Shown here in pieces: positions 9,015 through 18,674 of a DNA stretch of 64,000 bases (within the stretch, counting starts at the first letter, position 1; every line of letters starts with the position of its first letter). The position numbers were made by a program, and so were the translations under genes. This DNA is from CAVPDE01 sp963707125 (GTDB lineage: Bacteria > Desulfobacterota > DSM-4660 > Desulfatiglandales > HGW-15), in assembly GCA_963707125.1 (NCBI GenBank), contig CAVPOU010000004.1, positions 682,001 through 746,000 on the forward strand, read 5' to 3'. Under the pieces are notes generated by a model. That model saw nothing but the letters and a program-made list of their open reading frames with translations. It did no database searches and was not told the origin of the DNA.

Positions 9015-9461
9015 TCAGCCTATGGCGGCAATGAGCTCTGCCTCGGCAACGAGTCCATCGTTCACAAAGGCCTTTCCTGCCATCTTCCAAATCCTAGAGC
9101 CGGTCCTGAGCGTGACGAGTTCAAAAACAAGCTGATCCCCCGGCACAACAGGCTTCCGGAATTTCACCTTATCCATCCCCACGAAGTAAAAGTTCAGGGG
9201 ACCTTCTTTTTTCATGTCTTCCGGCATGGAGAACCCGGCAAGGACACCCCCGACCTGGGCCATGGCCTCGATGATGAGAACTCCGGGCATGATCGGGTTC
9301 CCCGGGAAGTGGCCCTGAAAAAAAGGTTCGTTGATCGTGACGTTCTTAATCCCCTTCACCCGTTTTCCGGGTTCAAGTTCCGTAATCCTGTCGACGAGTA
9401 AGAAAGGGTATCGGTGGGGAAGAACCTTGACGATCTCTTCATGGCCGAGTGGAAGCTTCAT
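9015..9461 (-). CDS. fabZ: 3-hydroxyacyl-ACP dehydratase FabZ
   Basis: 148-residue hot-dog-fold dehydratase of fatty acid elongation. The catalytic His is in FFQGHFPGNPIMPGV and the catalytic Glu in LIIEAMAQ. N-terminal LPHRYPFLLVDRI is the family signature. Its location between lpxD and lpxA is common and logical, because all three enzymes compete for 3-hydroxyacyl-ACP and the balance sets lipid A versus phospholipid output. The ATG overlaps the lpxD stop by 4 bases (ATGA), implying translational coupling. Confidence 0.96.
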   Translation of the reverse strand: MKLPLGHEEIVKVLPHRYPFLLVDRITELEPGKRVKGIKNVTINEPFFQGHFPGNPIMPGVLIIEAMAQVGGVLAGFSMPEDMKKEGPLNFYFVGMDKVKFRKPVVPGDQLVFELVTLRTGSRIWKMAGKAFVNDGLVAEAELIAAIG

Positions 9462-10489
9462 GGTGTCCCTCGTTTTTCTAAATCGTCCAGCCTTTTCTCA
9501 AGCCGGCGGAGCCGGGCCACAAAATCAGGGAGGTGCGGAATCAGAGCGGATATTTTCAGCCACAGCCGATGAGGGATGGCCGGCGACCCGGAGACGATTT
9601 CACCTGCACCAAGGGATTTTGCCACACCTGACTGTGAACCGATCATGGCCCGGTCATCCACCCGGAGGTGGTCCCGGATGGCCGCCTGGCCGCCGATCAC
9701 GACCTGGTTTCCTATGGAAACGCTTCCCCCGATCGCTGCCTGGGCAACAATGACGGTGTCTTCGCCGATCACGACGTTGTGAGCGATCTGCACAAGATTG
9801 TCTGTTTTGACTCCCCGCTTAATCCAGGTCTTTCCAAGCGCCGCCCGATCGACGCAGTTGTTGGCTCCGAGCTCCACGTGATCATCAATTTGCACAATCC
9901 CCATTTGGGGAATCTTCACGTTTACCGATCTGTCTCGGACAAAACCGAATCCGTCAGTCCCAATGACGGTGCCTGCATGGATGATGACCTCATTTCCGAT
10001 GACACAGTCGTTCATGATGGTGACGTTGGGATAGAGGACGGTGTTGTTTCCGATTCTGACCCTGTCCCCAATGAAGACACCGGGGAAAAGAATCACGTTG
10101 TCGCCAATCATCGCTTTTTCCCCGATGTACGCCAGGGGATAGATGGAAACACTTGTGCCGACGACCGCACTCTTAGAGATGAAAGCCTTTTCGCTGATCC
10201 CCTCAAATCTGGAAGGAGGGGAGGCAAAAAGGGCTGCCACCTTAGCATAGGCCAGAGCCGGGTTGCGGACGATGACCTGGGATCCTTCAAAATCATCCCT
10301 CAGTTCCGCAATCAAGATCGCGGAGGCTTTTGTGGTTTTTAGACCCTCTTTGAAGCGGGGATCGGCAAAAAAGGAGATCTGCCCCGGGCAGGCCTCATCC
10401 AAAGAAGCGATGCCCGTGATGGTCACCCGGTCATCCCCTAAGACCTTCCCTCCAACCCGAGCGGCGATCTCCTTCAGGTTAAATTCCAA
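9458..10489 (-). CDS. lpxD: UDP-3-O-acylglucosamine N-acyltransferase LpxD
   Basis: Third step of lipid A synthesis. The N-terminal uridine-binding domain covers residues 1-100 (SFFADPRFKEGLKTTKA). A long left-handed beta-helix of hexapeptide repeats follows (about 105-300), with the catalytic His in the region TDNLVQIAHNVVIGEDT. A short C-terminal coiled segment ends RLEKRLDDLEKRGTP, as in the E. coli enzyme. Its 343 residues are the usual length. A 123-base gap separates it from skp upstream. Confidence 0.96.
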   Translation of the reverse strand: MEFNLKEIAARVGGKVLGDDRVTITGIASLDEACPGQISFFADPRFKEGLKTTKASAILIAELRDDFEGSQVIVRNPALAYAKVAALFASPPSRFEGISEKAFISKSAVVGTSVSIYPLAYIGEKAMIGDNVILFPGVFIGDRVRIGNNTVLYPNVTIMNDCVIGNEVIIHAGTVIGTDGFGFVRDRSVNVKIPQMGIVQIDDHVELGANNCVDRAALGKTWIKRGVKTDNLVQIAHNVVIGEDTVIVAQAAIGGSVSIGNQVVIGGQAAIRDHLRVDDRAMIGSQSGVAKSLGAGEIVSGSPAIPHRLWLKISALIPHLPDFVARLRRLEKRLDDLEKRGTP

Positions 10490-10612
10490 AAGCCCCTCCC
10501 ACTGACCCTGAGGGCGGTTTCCTTACAAAAAGGGGTCCCCGTGTGACAGAGCATGATGGCGAAGCCCCTGGACCGGCCGAAGTGCGCGTTTGGTTCCGTC
10601 CAAAGGACCGCA

Positions 10613-11137
10613 TTAAGGATTCAGTTTGTCGTAAGCGTCTGTGACCCGATCTGTGAGATCAATGGTGTTGTTGAAATAGAGGAGGCCGAGGGTCCTTCTC
10701 TCAAGAATAATGGTGTACCCCTCTTTCTCTCCGATTTTCTCGACGACTTTTTCCAGTTCCTTCATGACCTTCTTGATGGCTTCCATCTCGGTATCTTTCA
10801 TCTCCTGCGAGAACTCATCATACATGAACTTGAACTGCCGCTGCTTTTTCTCCAGTTCCCTTTTTTTGTCTTCCTGGGCGTCCAGGCTGAGCATCATGCT
10901 CTGCTTTTTGAGCTCCTCATCGAGTTTGCCCACGGCATTTCTTTCGTCATTCAGTTTCTGTTGCATGTCGTCAAATTTTTTCTTGACCCCCACACTGGCT
11001 TTCTGGAACGCCTTGGAATTTTTTTGAAATTTCTGAAGATCCACAACACCGACCTTGACGTTCTGAGCCGCAAGAGGAGCAGGCTGCAAAAAGACCATGG
11101 TCAATAAACCCAAAAGCACACCAATCAATCCTTTCAT
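10613..11137 (-). CDS. skp: Periplasmic chaperone OmpH/Skp
   Basis: Holds unfolded outer-membrane proteins in the periplasm for delivery to BamA, whose gene is 49 bases upstream. From the ATG at 11137 there is a clean signal peptide (MKGLIGVLLGLLTMVFLQPA, cleavage near LAAQ) and then KVGVVDLQKFQKNSKAFQKA, the typical Skp start. A charged coiled-coil (about residues 60-130) follows, rich in Lys, Glu and Gln, forming the tentacles of the trimer. The start is supported by an AGGGGG ribosome binding site 5 bases upstream; an in-frame start at 11215 would put 26 charged residues before the signal peptide. The mature tail VTDAYDKLNP is also typical. Confidence 0.92.
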   Translation of the reverse strand: MKGLIGVLLGLLTMVFLQPAPLAAQNVKVGVVDLQKFQKNSKAFQKASVGVKKKFDDMQQKLNDERNAVGKLDEELKKQSMMLSLDAQEDKKRELEKKQRQFKFMYDEFSQEMKDTEMEAIKKVMKELEKVVEKIGEKEGYTIILERRTLGLLYFNNTIDLTDRVTDAYDKLNP

Positions 11138-11186
11138 AAGTCCCCCTAATTCTTTAGTGATGTAAACCGATACCTCAACTCTTTTT

Positions 11187-13874
11187 CTACCAAAAACCTC
11201 CAATTTGGAATTCAACGTTCCCCGTCGGATCGCCCGGTCTTCGATTCAGGATGTACCCATATTCCAGTCTGATGGGGCCGAGCGGAGAATACCAGCGAAA
11301 CCCTGCGCCCGCAGACCTGGGTATATTGGAAAAGGTGTAAGTCTCGTTTTTTCGGAACACGTTCCCCATATCGAAGAAGACGACTCCAGTGACCCCCTGC
11401 TCGGCGAGCAAGGGGAATCGGAACTCGAAATTGTAAATCATCATCTTTGGACCGCCCAGTGTATCACCCGTATTAGCGTCGATTGGAGAGATGCTATCCA
11501 CATCGTAACCTCGGACCGTGTTGATCCCTCCGATCCGGTACAATTGATAGATGGGGATCCTTTTGTCTTCCCTTTCCTGCATCAAGCCCCACCGGCCTTC
11601 AACCATGAAAGCGGTATCCCAGCGCCACGGGAAGTACCACTGCGTTGTCGCTTCATACCGGTTGAAGTAGACATCGCCCCCCAAGACCCCCCCGGCGTAC
11701 TGAAAGGCCAACATGTTATAGGATCCGCTTCTGGTATTCCACGGTCTGTCTTTGCTGTCCCTGATCACACTGAAGGTCATGCTGCTGGTCAGGAACCGCC
11801 CTTCCATTTCCCGGACTTCCAAAGCCGTATCGCTTCCGACATCCTTGATCAGCGTGTCATCGTACGCATACATCACCAACCCTCTTGTGTATGCGTCAAG
11901 GCCTAGAGGAAATCCAAGCCTGAGAGTTCCTCCCATGCTGTCCCGGGTGTAAAAATCATATTGACGCTCCCAATTGATGAGGTCAATGCCACCGGACAAC
12001 TGCGTGTCCCAGAGCCTGGGATCCGTGTACCGGATGTCGAAGAACTGGGATACTGAGCTGATCCGCATCTGAGCCATCAGCGTTCGTCCGGTTCCGAAGA
12101 GATTCTTTTGCGCCACCGTCACGGATCCCGTGGGGCCATCAGACCCGCTGTAGCCTGCGCCCAGGGTGAATGATCCCGTGGGCTTTTCCTTGACATGAAT
12201 ACCGAGATCCATCAGGTTTTCTGCGCTGCCTTTCTTGGTCTGGACTTCCACATCATCGAAATAACCAAGGCGATTGAGGTTTTCAGTGCTCTTTCGCATT
12301 CCCCATCCGCTGAAGTATTCGCCTTCATAGACTTCAAGCTCACGCCGGATGACGTTGTCTCTCGTGGCGGTGTTTCCGGTGATATTGATCCGCTCGAATC
12401 GGACCTTGCTGCCCTTGGTGGCCTGGTAGGTGATGTCCACGGTGTGATCCCTGTCGTCTTCTTTGGTCACCGGCACCACCTCTGCATACGCATAGCCTTC
12501 ATTGGCGTAAACATCTCGCAAGGCCATCACATCTTTTCGTACGAGCTCCCGGCTGAAGGGTTCACCCTTAACCATGGTCACCACTTTCTTGAGAAGCTCT
12601 TCAGCCGGCAGGATGAGATCCCCTGTGACGCTCACCTCATCCACGATGTACTGGTCTCCTTCGATGATCTCGATTGTAATGATTAGACCGTACCCCGGTT
12701 CGTAACGCACCGTGGGTTCTCCGACCTTGGCGCGCAGGTATCCCTGGTTCTGATAGAAGACCGTGATTTTCTGGGCATCGGTTTCCAGCCTCTTCTTGTC
12801 GAGCACGCCTGACTTTGTAAACCAGGAGAGCAGACCTTTCTCGCTCGTGTCCATGACATCCTTGAGTTTGCCGGTCTTGAATTTCGTATTTCCGACAAAC
12901 TCGATTTTCTGGATGTAGACCTTATCTCCTTCTTTGATCTCGTAAGTCAGCGCCACCTCGTTTCGAGGGATCTCTTCAACTCGATCCGTGATCTCGACCG
13001 TGTAGTAACCCTCCTGGCGGTAGTAGTCCTTCAACTTGTTCACACTCTGCTTCACGTCATTCGGATTGTAGATGGAATAAAGCTTGATGCCGGATTCTTT
13101 GGTCAGGTCATCTGCTTTGATCTTCTTGTTCCCTGAGAAGGTGATTCTTCCGATGGAAGACTTTTCACTCACGTTGAAAATCACGATTTTTCCCTTGGCG
13201 CCGTCTTCCGTCTCAATGCGGACATCGTTGAAGTAGCCCATCGCATAAATGGCGCGAAGGTCCTTGTCGAGCTTGTCGAAGTCGAGACTTTCGCCCTTCC
13301 GGCTTTCCACAACCGCGAGAATGGCATCGGTTTCAACCCGCTGATTGCCTTTTACGAGCACGGAATCAATCTGGGCGATCCCCGCGATTTGGTTGTAGAG
13401 GCTTTTCGAGGCCCTGTCCACCGCCTCATTGAGTCGATCGATGTCATCTTCCACCATGAAGAGAGAGATGGGAGGTCTCTCCCCTGTCACGTCCAGGGTT
13501 TTCAAATCAAGGCTGATCCTGTTGCCGATCTGGGTGAGGCTGCCGGTGACGACAAGATCCGCTCCGAGGTTCTTGCCGAGGGTGATGAGTTCTCCGGGGT
13601 CCGGGGAAGGGAGCGAGGCTACCGGGTGCCTGTTGACATCGCTCGGAGGGATCACGGGGATACCATATTTGGCCAATCGATCGGTCAACATGTCCTGCAA
13701 GCTGCGCTTGAGCGTATCGAGAGACTGCGGGGCATGGATGGTGAAGGGCAAGACCGCAACGGTCTTTTTCTGTTGTGCGTCCGAAGGGAAGGGTAGGAAA
13801 ATGACAACCCAGAGGGCCAGAACAACCGGAAGGGCCTTCATGATCCATTCTTTTTTCGGAACGCTTTGACGCAT
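11187..13874 (-). CDS. bamA: Outer membrane assembly factor BamA with N-terminal TolB-like domain
   Basis: Core of the BAM complex that inserts beta-barrel proteins into the outer membrane. After a signal peptide ending FPSDAQQ comes an extra domain of about 130 residues (KTVAVLPFTIHAPQSLD ... ADLVVTGSLTQIGNRISLDL) that resembles the N-terminal domain of TolB or CsgG-type proteins and is absent from E. coli BamA. Five POTRA repeats follow (for example IDSVLVKGNQRVETDAI and VRFERINITGNTATRDNVI), then a 16-strand barrel with IRGY-like TVRGYDVDS and a terminal aromatic beta-signal, GFW. The ATG at 13874 lies 4 bases after lolD; an internal Met (13841) would give a shorter leader. Confidence 0.94.
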   Translation of the reverse strand: MRQSVPKKEWIMKALPVVLALWVVIFLPFPSDAQQKKTVAVLPFTIHAPQSLDTLKRSLQDMLTDRLAKYGIPVIPPSDVNRHPVASLPSPDPGELITLGKNLGADLVVTGSLTQIGNRISLDLKTLDVTGERPPISLFMVEDDIDRLNEAVDRASKSLYNQIAGIAQIDSVLVKGNQRVETDAILAVVESRKGESLDFDKLDKDLRAIYAMGYFNDVRIETEDGAKGKIVIFNVSEKSSIGRITFSGNKKIKADDLTKESGIKLYSIYNPNDVKQSVNKLKDYYRQEGYYTVEITDRVEEIPRNEVALTYEIKEGDKVYIQKIEFVGNTKFKTGKLKDVMDTSEKGLLSWFTKSGVLDKKRLETDAQKITVFYQNQGYLRAKVGEPTVRYEPGYGLIITIEIIEGDQYIVDEVSVTGDLILPAEELLKKVVTMVKGEPFSRELVRKDVMALRDVYANEGYAYAEVVPVTKEDDRDHTVDITYQATKGSKVRFERINITGNTATRDNVIRRELEVYEGEYFSGWGMRKSTENLNRLGYFDDVEVQTKKGSAENLMDLGIHVKEKPTGSFTLGAGYSGSDGPTGSVTVAQKNLFGTGRTLMAQMRISSVSQFFDIRYTDPRLWDTQLSGGIDLINWERQYDFYTRDSMGGTLRLGFPLGLDAYTRGLVMYAYDDTLIKDVGSDTALEVREMEGRFLTSSMTFSVIRDSKDRPWNTRSGSYNMLAFQYAGGVLGGDVYFNRYEATTQWYFPWRWDTAFMVEGRWGLMQEREDKRIPIYQLYRIGGINTVRGYDVDSISPIDANTGDTLGGPKMMIYNFEFRFPLLAEQGVTGVVFFDMGNVFRKNETYTFSNIPRSAGAGFRWYSPLGPIRLEYGYILNRRPGDPTGNVEFQIGGFW

Positions 13875-13878
13875 GGTT

Positions 13879-14577
13879 TCATCCCCGCTTTTCCACGTGA
13901 ATCCTGCCGTCGACGAGCTCAATCTGTCGCGACATTTTCTCTGCCAGCCTCTGATTATGCGTCACGATGACCATGGTGAGTTCTTCCGACCTGTTCAGAG
14001 TCACCAGAAGGTCGACAATCCCGTCTCCAGTGGTCATATCCAGATTTCCGGTCGGTTCGTCGGCCAGCAAGAGCTTTGGGCTCATCACGAGGGCCCGGGC
14101 AATGGCCACCCGCTGCTGTTCACCACCGGACAGTTCTCCGAGCCGGTGAGTAAGCCTTTTCTTGAGCCCCACCTTCGTCAGGATCTCCTCCGCCCTTTCC
14201 GTCGCTTCTTTCCTGCTGATTCGCGCAATCAGAGCCGGCATCAGGGTGTTCTCAAAAGCATTGAATTCCGGGAGAAGGTGGTGAAACTGGAACACAAAAC
14301 CCATGTCCCTGTTCCTCAGCTTGCACAGTTCTGCTTCCTCCATTTCCCGGATGTTGTGATCTTCAAAGCGGACCACGCCCTGTGTCGGGGGTTCCAGCGT
14401 TCCCATGATGTTGAGGAGGGTTGATTTCCCGGCACCCGAAGCCCCTGTAACGGCGAGGCTTTCGCCTCTTCGGATGACCAGGTCAATTCCTCTGAGGACC
14501 TCAATGCAAAGGGCGTTGTGTTCAAAAGATTTATAAACATGATGGAGTTCGAGCACGAAGTCCCCTCCAGAGGTCAT
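13879..14577 (-). CDS. lolD: Lipoprotein-releasing ABC transporter ATPase LolD
   Basis: ATP-binding subunit of the LolCDE complex, which extracts outer-membrane lipoproteins from the inner membrane. The 232 residues contain Walker A GASGAGKST (about 43-51), the Q-loop in FVFQFHHLLPEFNAFEN (a LolD hallmark), the ABC signature LSGGEQQR, Walker B LLLADEPTGNLD and the H-loop TH. Its start codon overlaps the lolC/E stop by 4 bases, so the two are translationally coupled. Confidence 0.94.
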   Translation of the reverse strand: MTSGGDFVLELHHVYKSFEHNALCIEVLRGIDLVIRRGESLAVTGASGAGKSTLLNIMGTLEPPTQGVVRFEDHNIREMEEAELCKLRNRDMGFVFQFHHLLPEFNAFENTLMPALIARISRKEATERAEEILTKVGLKKRLTHRLGELSGGEQQRVAIARALVMSPKLLLADEPTGNLDMTTGDGIVDLLVTLNRSEELTMVIVTHNQRLAEKMSRQIELVDGRIHVEKRG

Positions 14578-15800
14578 TCATATCTTAAGGATTCCACGGG
14601 GTCCAGCCGAGAAGCGTGCCAGGAAGGGTAAATCGTGGCCAGAAAAGAGATGACCACCGCCGCGACGATCACCAGCACGACATCCAGCATCTCCACCCGG
14701 ACCGGCAGGGTGGAAATGTAATAGACATCCGACGGGAGTTCAATGAACTTGTACTTTGCCAGGAGATGGCAGAGCCCCAGGCCGGAAGCCAGTCCCACCA
14801 GGGTCCCGACCACCCCGACCAGCAGTCCCTGAAACATAAAAACGCTCATGATGCTCTTCTGGGTCGCCCCCATGGCTCGCAGGATGGCCACATCCTTGTT
14901 CTTCTCCATCACCACCATGACCAGGGTGCTGATGATGTTCAAGGCGCCCACCAGGACAATCATGATGAGAATAACGAACATGGCGATCTTTTCCAGCTTA
15001 AGGGCGGAGACAAGGCTTCGGTTCATCTGCTTCCAGTCTTTTGCCCAGTAAGGGTATCCCAGTTTCTTGGACACCGCACCGGCAATTTGATCCGCCTTGT
15101 AGATGTCGGCGACCTTCACCTCAACGCCTGTGGCCCTGTTGTCCAGCCCAAGAAAGTCCTGGGCCTCGTTCAAGGAGATGTAAACCATGGTCGCGTCATA
15201 CTCATACATGCCCGAATCAAAGATCGCCGTGACCTTGAACTTTCGGTTCTGAGGCACCCTGCCCACGGGGGTGAGCTTTCCCATGGGAGAGACGACGGTG
15301 ACCGTATCTCCCGGCTGGACCGCCAGCATCCTGGACAACTCCTTTCCCACAATGATCGCAGGAAGCCCGTCATGAAGGGAATCAAGGGATTGGAGGGATC
15401 CTCTTTTGATCATGCTGTCAATCTTGATCACCTTGCCTGCCGTCGTCGTGTCGATGCCTCTTAAGACCGACCCGGACACACTCCCTTGGCTATTGACCAT
15501 GACCTGACTGTAGATGAAAGGGGTTGTTGCGACAACCCCTTCCACGGTACTCGTGTCCTTCGCGATCCTGTCGTAGTCGAGAAAGGCGCCTTCATAACTC
15601 AGAACAACCAGGTGGGAATTGACCCCAAGGATCTTACCCATGAGATCTTCCCGGAAGCCGTTCATCACGGAGAGAACAACGATCAGGGCCATGACCCCCA
15701 TCATGACTCCGACAACGGAGATCACCGTGATCACGGAAATAAAAGCCTGTTTCCGTTTGGCTTTGAGGTACCTAGTGGCAAGAAAGACTTCGAATCGCAT
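14574..15800 (-). CDS. lolC: Lipoprotein-releasing ABC transporter permease LolC/LolE
   Basis: 408-residue MacB/FtsX-type permease with four transmembrane segments: one near residue 20-45 (VITVISVVGVMMGVMALIVV), a large periplasmic domain (about 50-265), and three C-terminal segments (IAMFVILIMIVLVGALNIIS, GLLVGVVGTLVGLASGLGLC and VLVIVAAVVISFLATIYP). The start MRFEVFLATRYLKAKRKQAF is the LolC/E signature. Only one permease gene is present, so a LolC homodimer or a single LolF-like subunit is likely, as in many non-enterobacteria. It lies between lysS and lolD. Confidence 0.92.
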   Translation of the reverse strand: MRFEVFLATRYLKAKRKQAFISVITVISVVGVMMGVMALIVVLSVMNGFREDLMGKILGVNSHLVVLSYEGAFLDYDRIAKDTSTVEGVVATTPFIYSQVMVNSQGSVSGSVLRGIDTTTAGKVIKIDSMIKRGSLQSLDSLHDGLPAIIVGKELSRMLAVQPGDTVTVVSPMGKLTPVGRVPQNRKFKVTAIFDSGMYEYDATMVYISLNEAQDFLGLDNRATGVEVKVADIYKADQIAGAVSKKLGYPYWAKDWKQMNRSLVSALKLEKIAMFVILIMIVLVGALNIISTLVMVVMEKNKDVAILRAMGATQKSIMSVFMFQGLLVGVVGTLVGLASGLGLCHLLAKYKFIELPSDVYYISTLPVRVEMLDVVLVIVAAVVISFLATIYPSWHASRLDPVESLRYE

Positions 15801-15918
15801 AAACTATGGTATCACTCTTTCGGGTTCGTTCGAGACCCGGGAACGTCTTTTCACCGCGGGAACGGCCGGGAGGGTCCAAGCTCCGGACCTTTTCCAGGGT
15901 GTGAGAAGGAACAGGGAC

Positions 15919-17400
15919 TCATTTCGTTCTCATATGAGGGAAGAAGATGACATCCCTGATGGAAGGAGAGTCCGTCAGCAGCATGACGACTCGGTCAATA
16001 CCGATCCCCTCTCCGGCTGTGGGCGGCAAACCGTATTCCATGGCGTCCAGGTAGTCTTCGTCCATGTACTGTGCTTCTTCATCACCCGCCTCTCTGAGCG
16101 AAGCCTGAGCCATGAATCTCTCCCGTTGGTCGACGGGATCGTTCAGTTCGTTGAAGGCGTTGGCGATTTCTTTGCCGCCGATAAAGAGCTCGAAGCGGTC
16201 GGCAAGGTCCGGCTCTTGATCATTCCTCCTGGAAAGCGGGGATATTTCAATCGGGTACCCGTAGACGAAGGTCGGTCTCACCAGTTTGGGTTCCACCAGC
16301 TGATCGAAGAACTTGGCGAGAATCTTGCCCAGGCTGTCTTCTTTCGAAAGAACGATATTCTTGGATCTAGCAAAAGCGGATGCCGCGTGGATGTCCTTCA
16401 TCGCTTCTTTCGGCAAACCCGCTGTCTCTGTGAGAGCATCATACAAGGCGATCCTCGGCCAGGGCGGAGTGAAATCAATGGCCTGGGTCTGGTATTCGAT
16501 GATATTCTTGCCGAGGACTTCCATGAGGACATGGTTGAAGAGTTCCTGTGTCAGCTCCATGAGATCTTCAAAGGTCGCGTAGGCCATGTAGAACTCGAGC
16601 ATGGTGAACTCAGGGTTGTGTTTAACCGAGACCCCTTCGTTTCTGAAGTTGCGATTGATTTCGAAAACCCTCTCCAGACCCCCGATGACGAGCCTTTTCA
16701 AATAGAGCTCAGGGGCAACCCTCAGGTAGAGATGCATTCCCAGGGCATTATGGAAGGTTTTGAAGGGCCTGGCTGTCGCTCCGCCGGGAATGGGTTGCAT
16801 CATCGGGGTTTCGACTTCCAGGAAATCCCTTTGGATGAAAAACTCACGGATCGACTGGATGATTCGGCTTCTCAGGACAAAAACGTTCTTCACTTCCTCA
16901 TTCGCGATGAGGTCAAGATAGCGCTGGCGATATCTTGTTTCTACGTCACTCAACCCGTGCCATTTTTCAGGGAGGGGTCTCATGGACTTTGAAAGAAGAC
17001 TCACGTCTTCTGCAAGAAGGGTCAGTTCGCCCGTTTTCGTGCGGAAGAAAGATCCTCGAATGCCGATAAAGTCACCAAGGTCCATGAGCTTAAAGATCTT
17101 GTACTTATCCTCTCCGACCTTGTCTTTTCTGACATACGCCTGGATGCGCCCTGTCCTGTCTTTGATATGGATGAAGCAGGCCTTGCCAAAATCCCGGAGG
17201 CCCATGATTCTGCCGGCGAGTTTAAAAGAGTCTTTTGTCTTCTCCAGGGTCTCGGAGTCCACCCCTCCGAAACGGTCAATCGCCTCGGAAATCGTTAGAT
17301 TACATCTGAAACCTGCCGGGTAGAGCCCGACCCCCATTGCCTTGAGGGATTCGGTCTTCTTTTTCCTGTCTTCAAGAACTCCCGTTGTTTTTTCCATCAT
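15919..17400 (-). CDS. lysS: Lysyl-tRNA synthetase, class II
   Basis: Charges tRNA-Lys. The N-terminal OB-fold anticodon-binding domain (about residues 45-140) shows KLAGRIMGLRDFGKACFIHI. The catalytic domain has motif 2 FEINRNFRNEGVSVKHNPEF and motif 3 GIGIDRVVMLLT close to the C-terminus. The length of about 493 residues is normal. Candidate starts are the ATG codons at 17400 and 17397, or a TTG at 17442. I prefer 17400 because MEKTTGVLEDRKKK gives the usual short basic leader; an AGGAG lies somewhat far upstream. It heads the minus-strand envelope gene run, and its promoter must lie in the 17.4-17.65 kb spacer. Confidence 0.94.
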   Translation of the reverse strand: MMEKTTGVLEDRKKKTESLKAMGVGLYPAGFRCNLTISEAIDRFGGVDSETLEKTKDSFKLAGRIMGLRDFGKACFIHIKDRTGRIQAYVRKDKVGEDKYKIFKLMDLGDFIGIRGSFFRTKTGELTLLAEDVSLLSKSMRPLPEKWHGLSDVETRYRQRYLDLIANEEVKNVFVLRSRIIQSIREFFIQRDFLEVETPMMQPIPGGATARPFKTFHNALGMHLYLRVAPELYLKRLVIGGLERVFEINRNFRNEGVSVKHNPEFTMLEFYMAYATFEDLMELTQELFNHVLMEVLGKNIIEYQTQAIDFTPPWPRIALYDALTETAGLPKEAMKDIHAASAFARSKNIVLSKEDSLGKILAKFFDQLVEPKLVRPTFVYGYPIEISPLSRRNDQEPDLADRFELFIGGKEIANAFNELNDPVDQRERFMAQASLREAGDEEAQYMDEDYLDAMEYGLPPTAGEGIGIDRVVMLLTDSPSIRDVIFFPHMRTK

Positions 17401-17648
17401 TCGAAAGATGAATTCACTCCTGTTGTGAAAGGTATTATCCAATCATTTACATAGGTTGAACGTATCCTTGTAGTCCAATCAGGGTTGATAGTCAAGGTAA
17501 AAGATAACGGCCCTGATGTTTAGGCTGAAGGCCGAAGACGAGTAAAGACACCTGAGCAGTTACAGTATTTTTTTGATTATCTTCCATGCAGGTGCTATAG
17601 AATTCCTGGCCGGGAGTCCAGAAAAATCGGCGGCCTTAGAACGCTGGA

Positions 17649-18674
17649 ATGCAGGCGTTCATTGGAAAAATGACTGATCTAGCTGCAATCCTTTGTCCCC
17701 ATTCGAGCGTCCCTGAGAAAAAACTCAAGGCCATTCTTTCTTTTTTTGGGTCGGTCAAAATCGGCCGGCCCTGGTTTACGGATCAGCCTGTGCCTCTTCC
17801 GGATAGCGGTGCGGTCCAGCTTCTTTATCCGCCCGAGAACCTCAAACCATCGGGAGATTTCAGGAGGCTTCTTGCCGAGTACCGGGGATGGGTGAGGACG
17901 AACCATGACAAAGGATTCGATGCCTTTCTGGCTTTCAAAGAGCAGAAGTTGCACGGCGAAGAGGCTACTTGGGTGATTAGAGGTGAGCTGCGCCATGAGG
18001 AGAGGCAGCCCCGGGCCCGAAGACAACACACTTTGAAATGGCATCTTTACCTGCACCTGGCCCAGGAAATTGAAGAGGGGGGGCAGGAGGCAGAAGAGCT
18101 GCTGAGAAGGTTGAAGGAACAAGATTCCCCGCTCAAGGGTGCTATCGAGGAGGAGGGAGAACCTCCTGGCCCTTTGGCCGATCTGCCTGGGTTTGACGCG
18201 TCCCCCATTCTCACTGAGGCCGGCACGAACAAGGTGATGGAGGCTTGGTTTTCTCTTTTCGAAGAGCATTTGAGAGGTGAAGTGGTCCTGCTCACCCTTA
18301 GCCCTCCAATCTTTCAGCACCTGTGCGAAGCATGGGAAGAATGGGGGGGCGGCACGGCTTCGGCGGATATGGAGTTCGGAGTCCCTGATTTCTCACGGTT
18401 CGACTTGACCGTAGTGATGAAGGAGAGAGACCGGTTTCTGAATAGCGCCGAAGGGGTTGTCCTGAGAGAAGCAGTGTGTAAATTTCTGGAGGGAAGTCCC
18501 GGGATGCACTTGGCAGAAATGGGCGGGATCGAATCCGAGGGTTTGACCGGCGAAAGGATTTCTATCCGGCTGAGGTATTTTTCTCCCCTTATGCAATCCA
18601 CCGGCAATGAGATCGTGAGACATCTTTCTGGGAAAACCGTAGGTCTTATCAGAGAGGAGCTCTCTTATGGCTAA
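17649..18674 (+). CDS. Uncharacterised protein, first gene of a two-gene unit
   Basis: 341 residues, not recognised. It starts with MTDLAAILCPHSSVPEKKLK (an internal ATG at 17670 may be the true start) and has no signal peptide or membrane segment, so it is probably cytoplasmic. The centre (about 100-165) is strongly charged and Glu-rich, resembling a long helix. C-terminal segments LREAVCKFLEGSPGMHLAEM and GNEIVRHLSGKTVGLIREEL look like a compact alpha/beta domain. The stop codon overlaps the start of the next gene by 8 bases, so the two products are made together. It is transcribed divergently from lysS. Codon use and GC match the neighbours, arguing for a native gene. Confidence 0.8.
   Translation: MQAFIGKMTDLAAILCPHSSVPEKKLKAILSFFGSVKIGRPWFTDQPVPLPDSGAVQLLYPPENLKPSGDFRRLLAEYRGWVRTNHDKGFDAFLAFKEQKLHGEEATWVIRGELRHEERQPRARRQHTLKWHLYLHLAQEIEEGGQEAEELLRRLKEQDSPLKGAIEEEGEPPGPLADLPGFDASPILTEAGTNKVMEAWFSLFEEHLRGEVVLLTLSPPIFQHLCEAWEEWGGGTASADMEFGVPDFSRFDLTVVMKERDRFLNSAEGVVLREAVCKFLEGSPGMHLAEMGGIESEGLTGERISIRLRYFSPLMQSTGNEIVRHLSGKTVGLIREELSYG

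Noticed and set aside
11205..11906. Open frame antisense to the bamA barrel
   Set aside because: Complement of a conserved barrel-coding region with no motif of its own.
15619..16992. A 457-codon plus-strand open frame opposite lysS
   Set aside because: It spans the lysS gene and the lolC/lysS spacer; sequence has no family features and no ribosome binding site.
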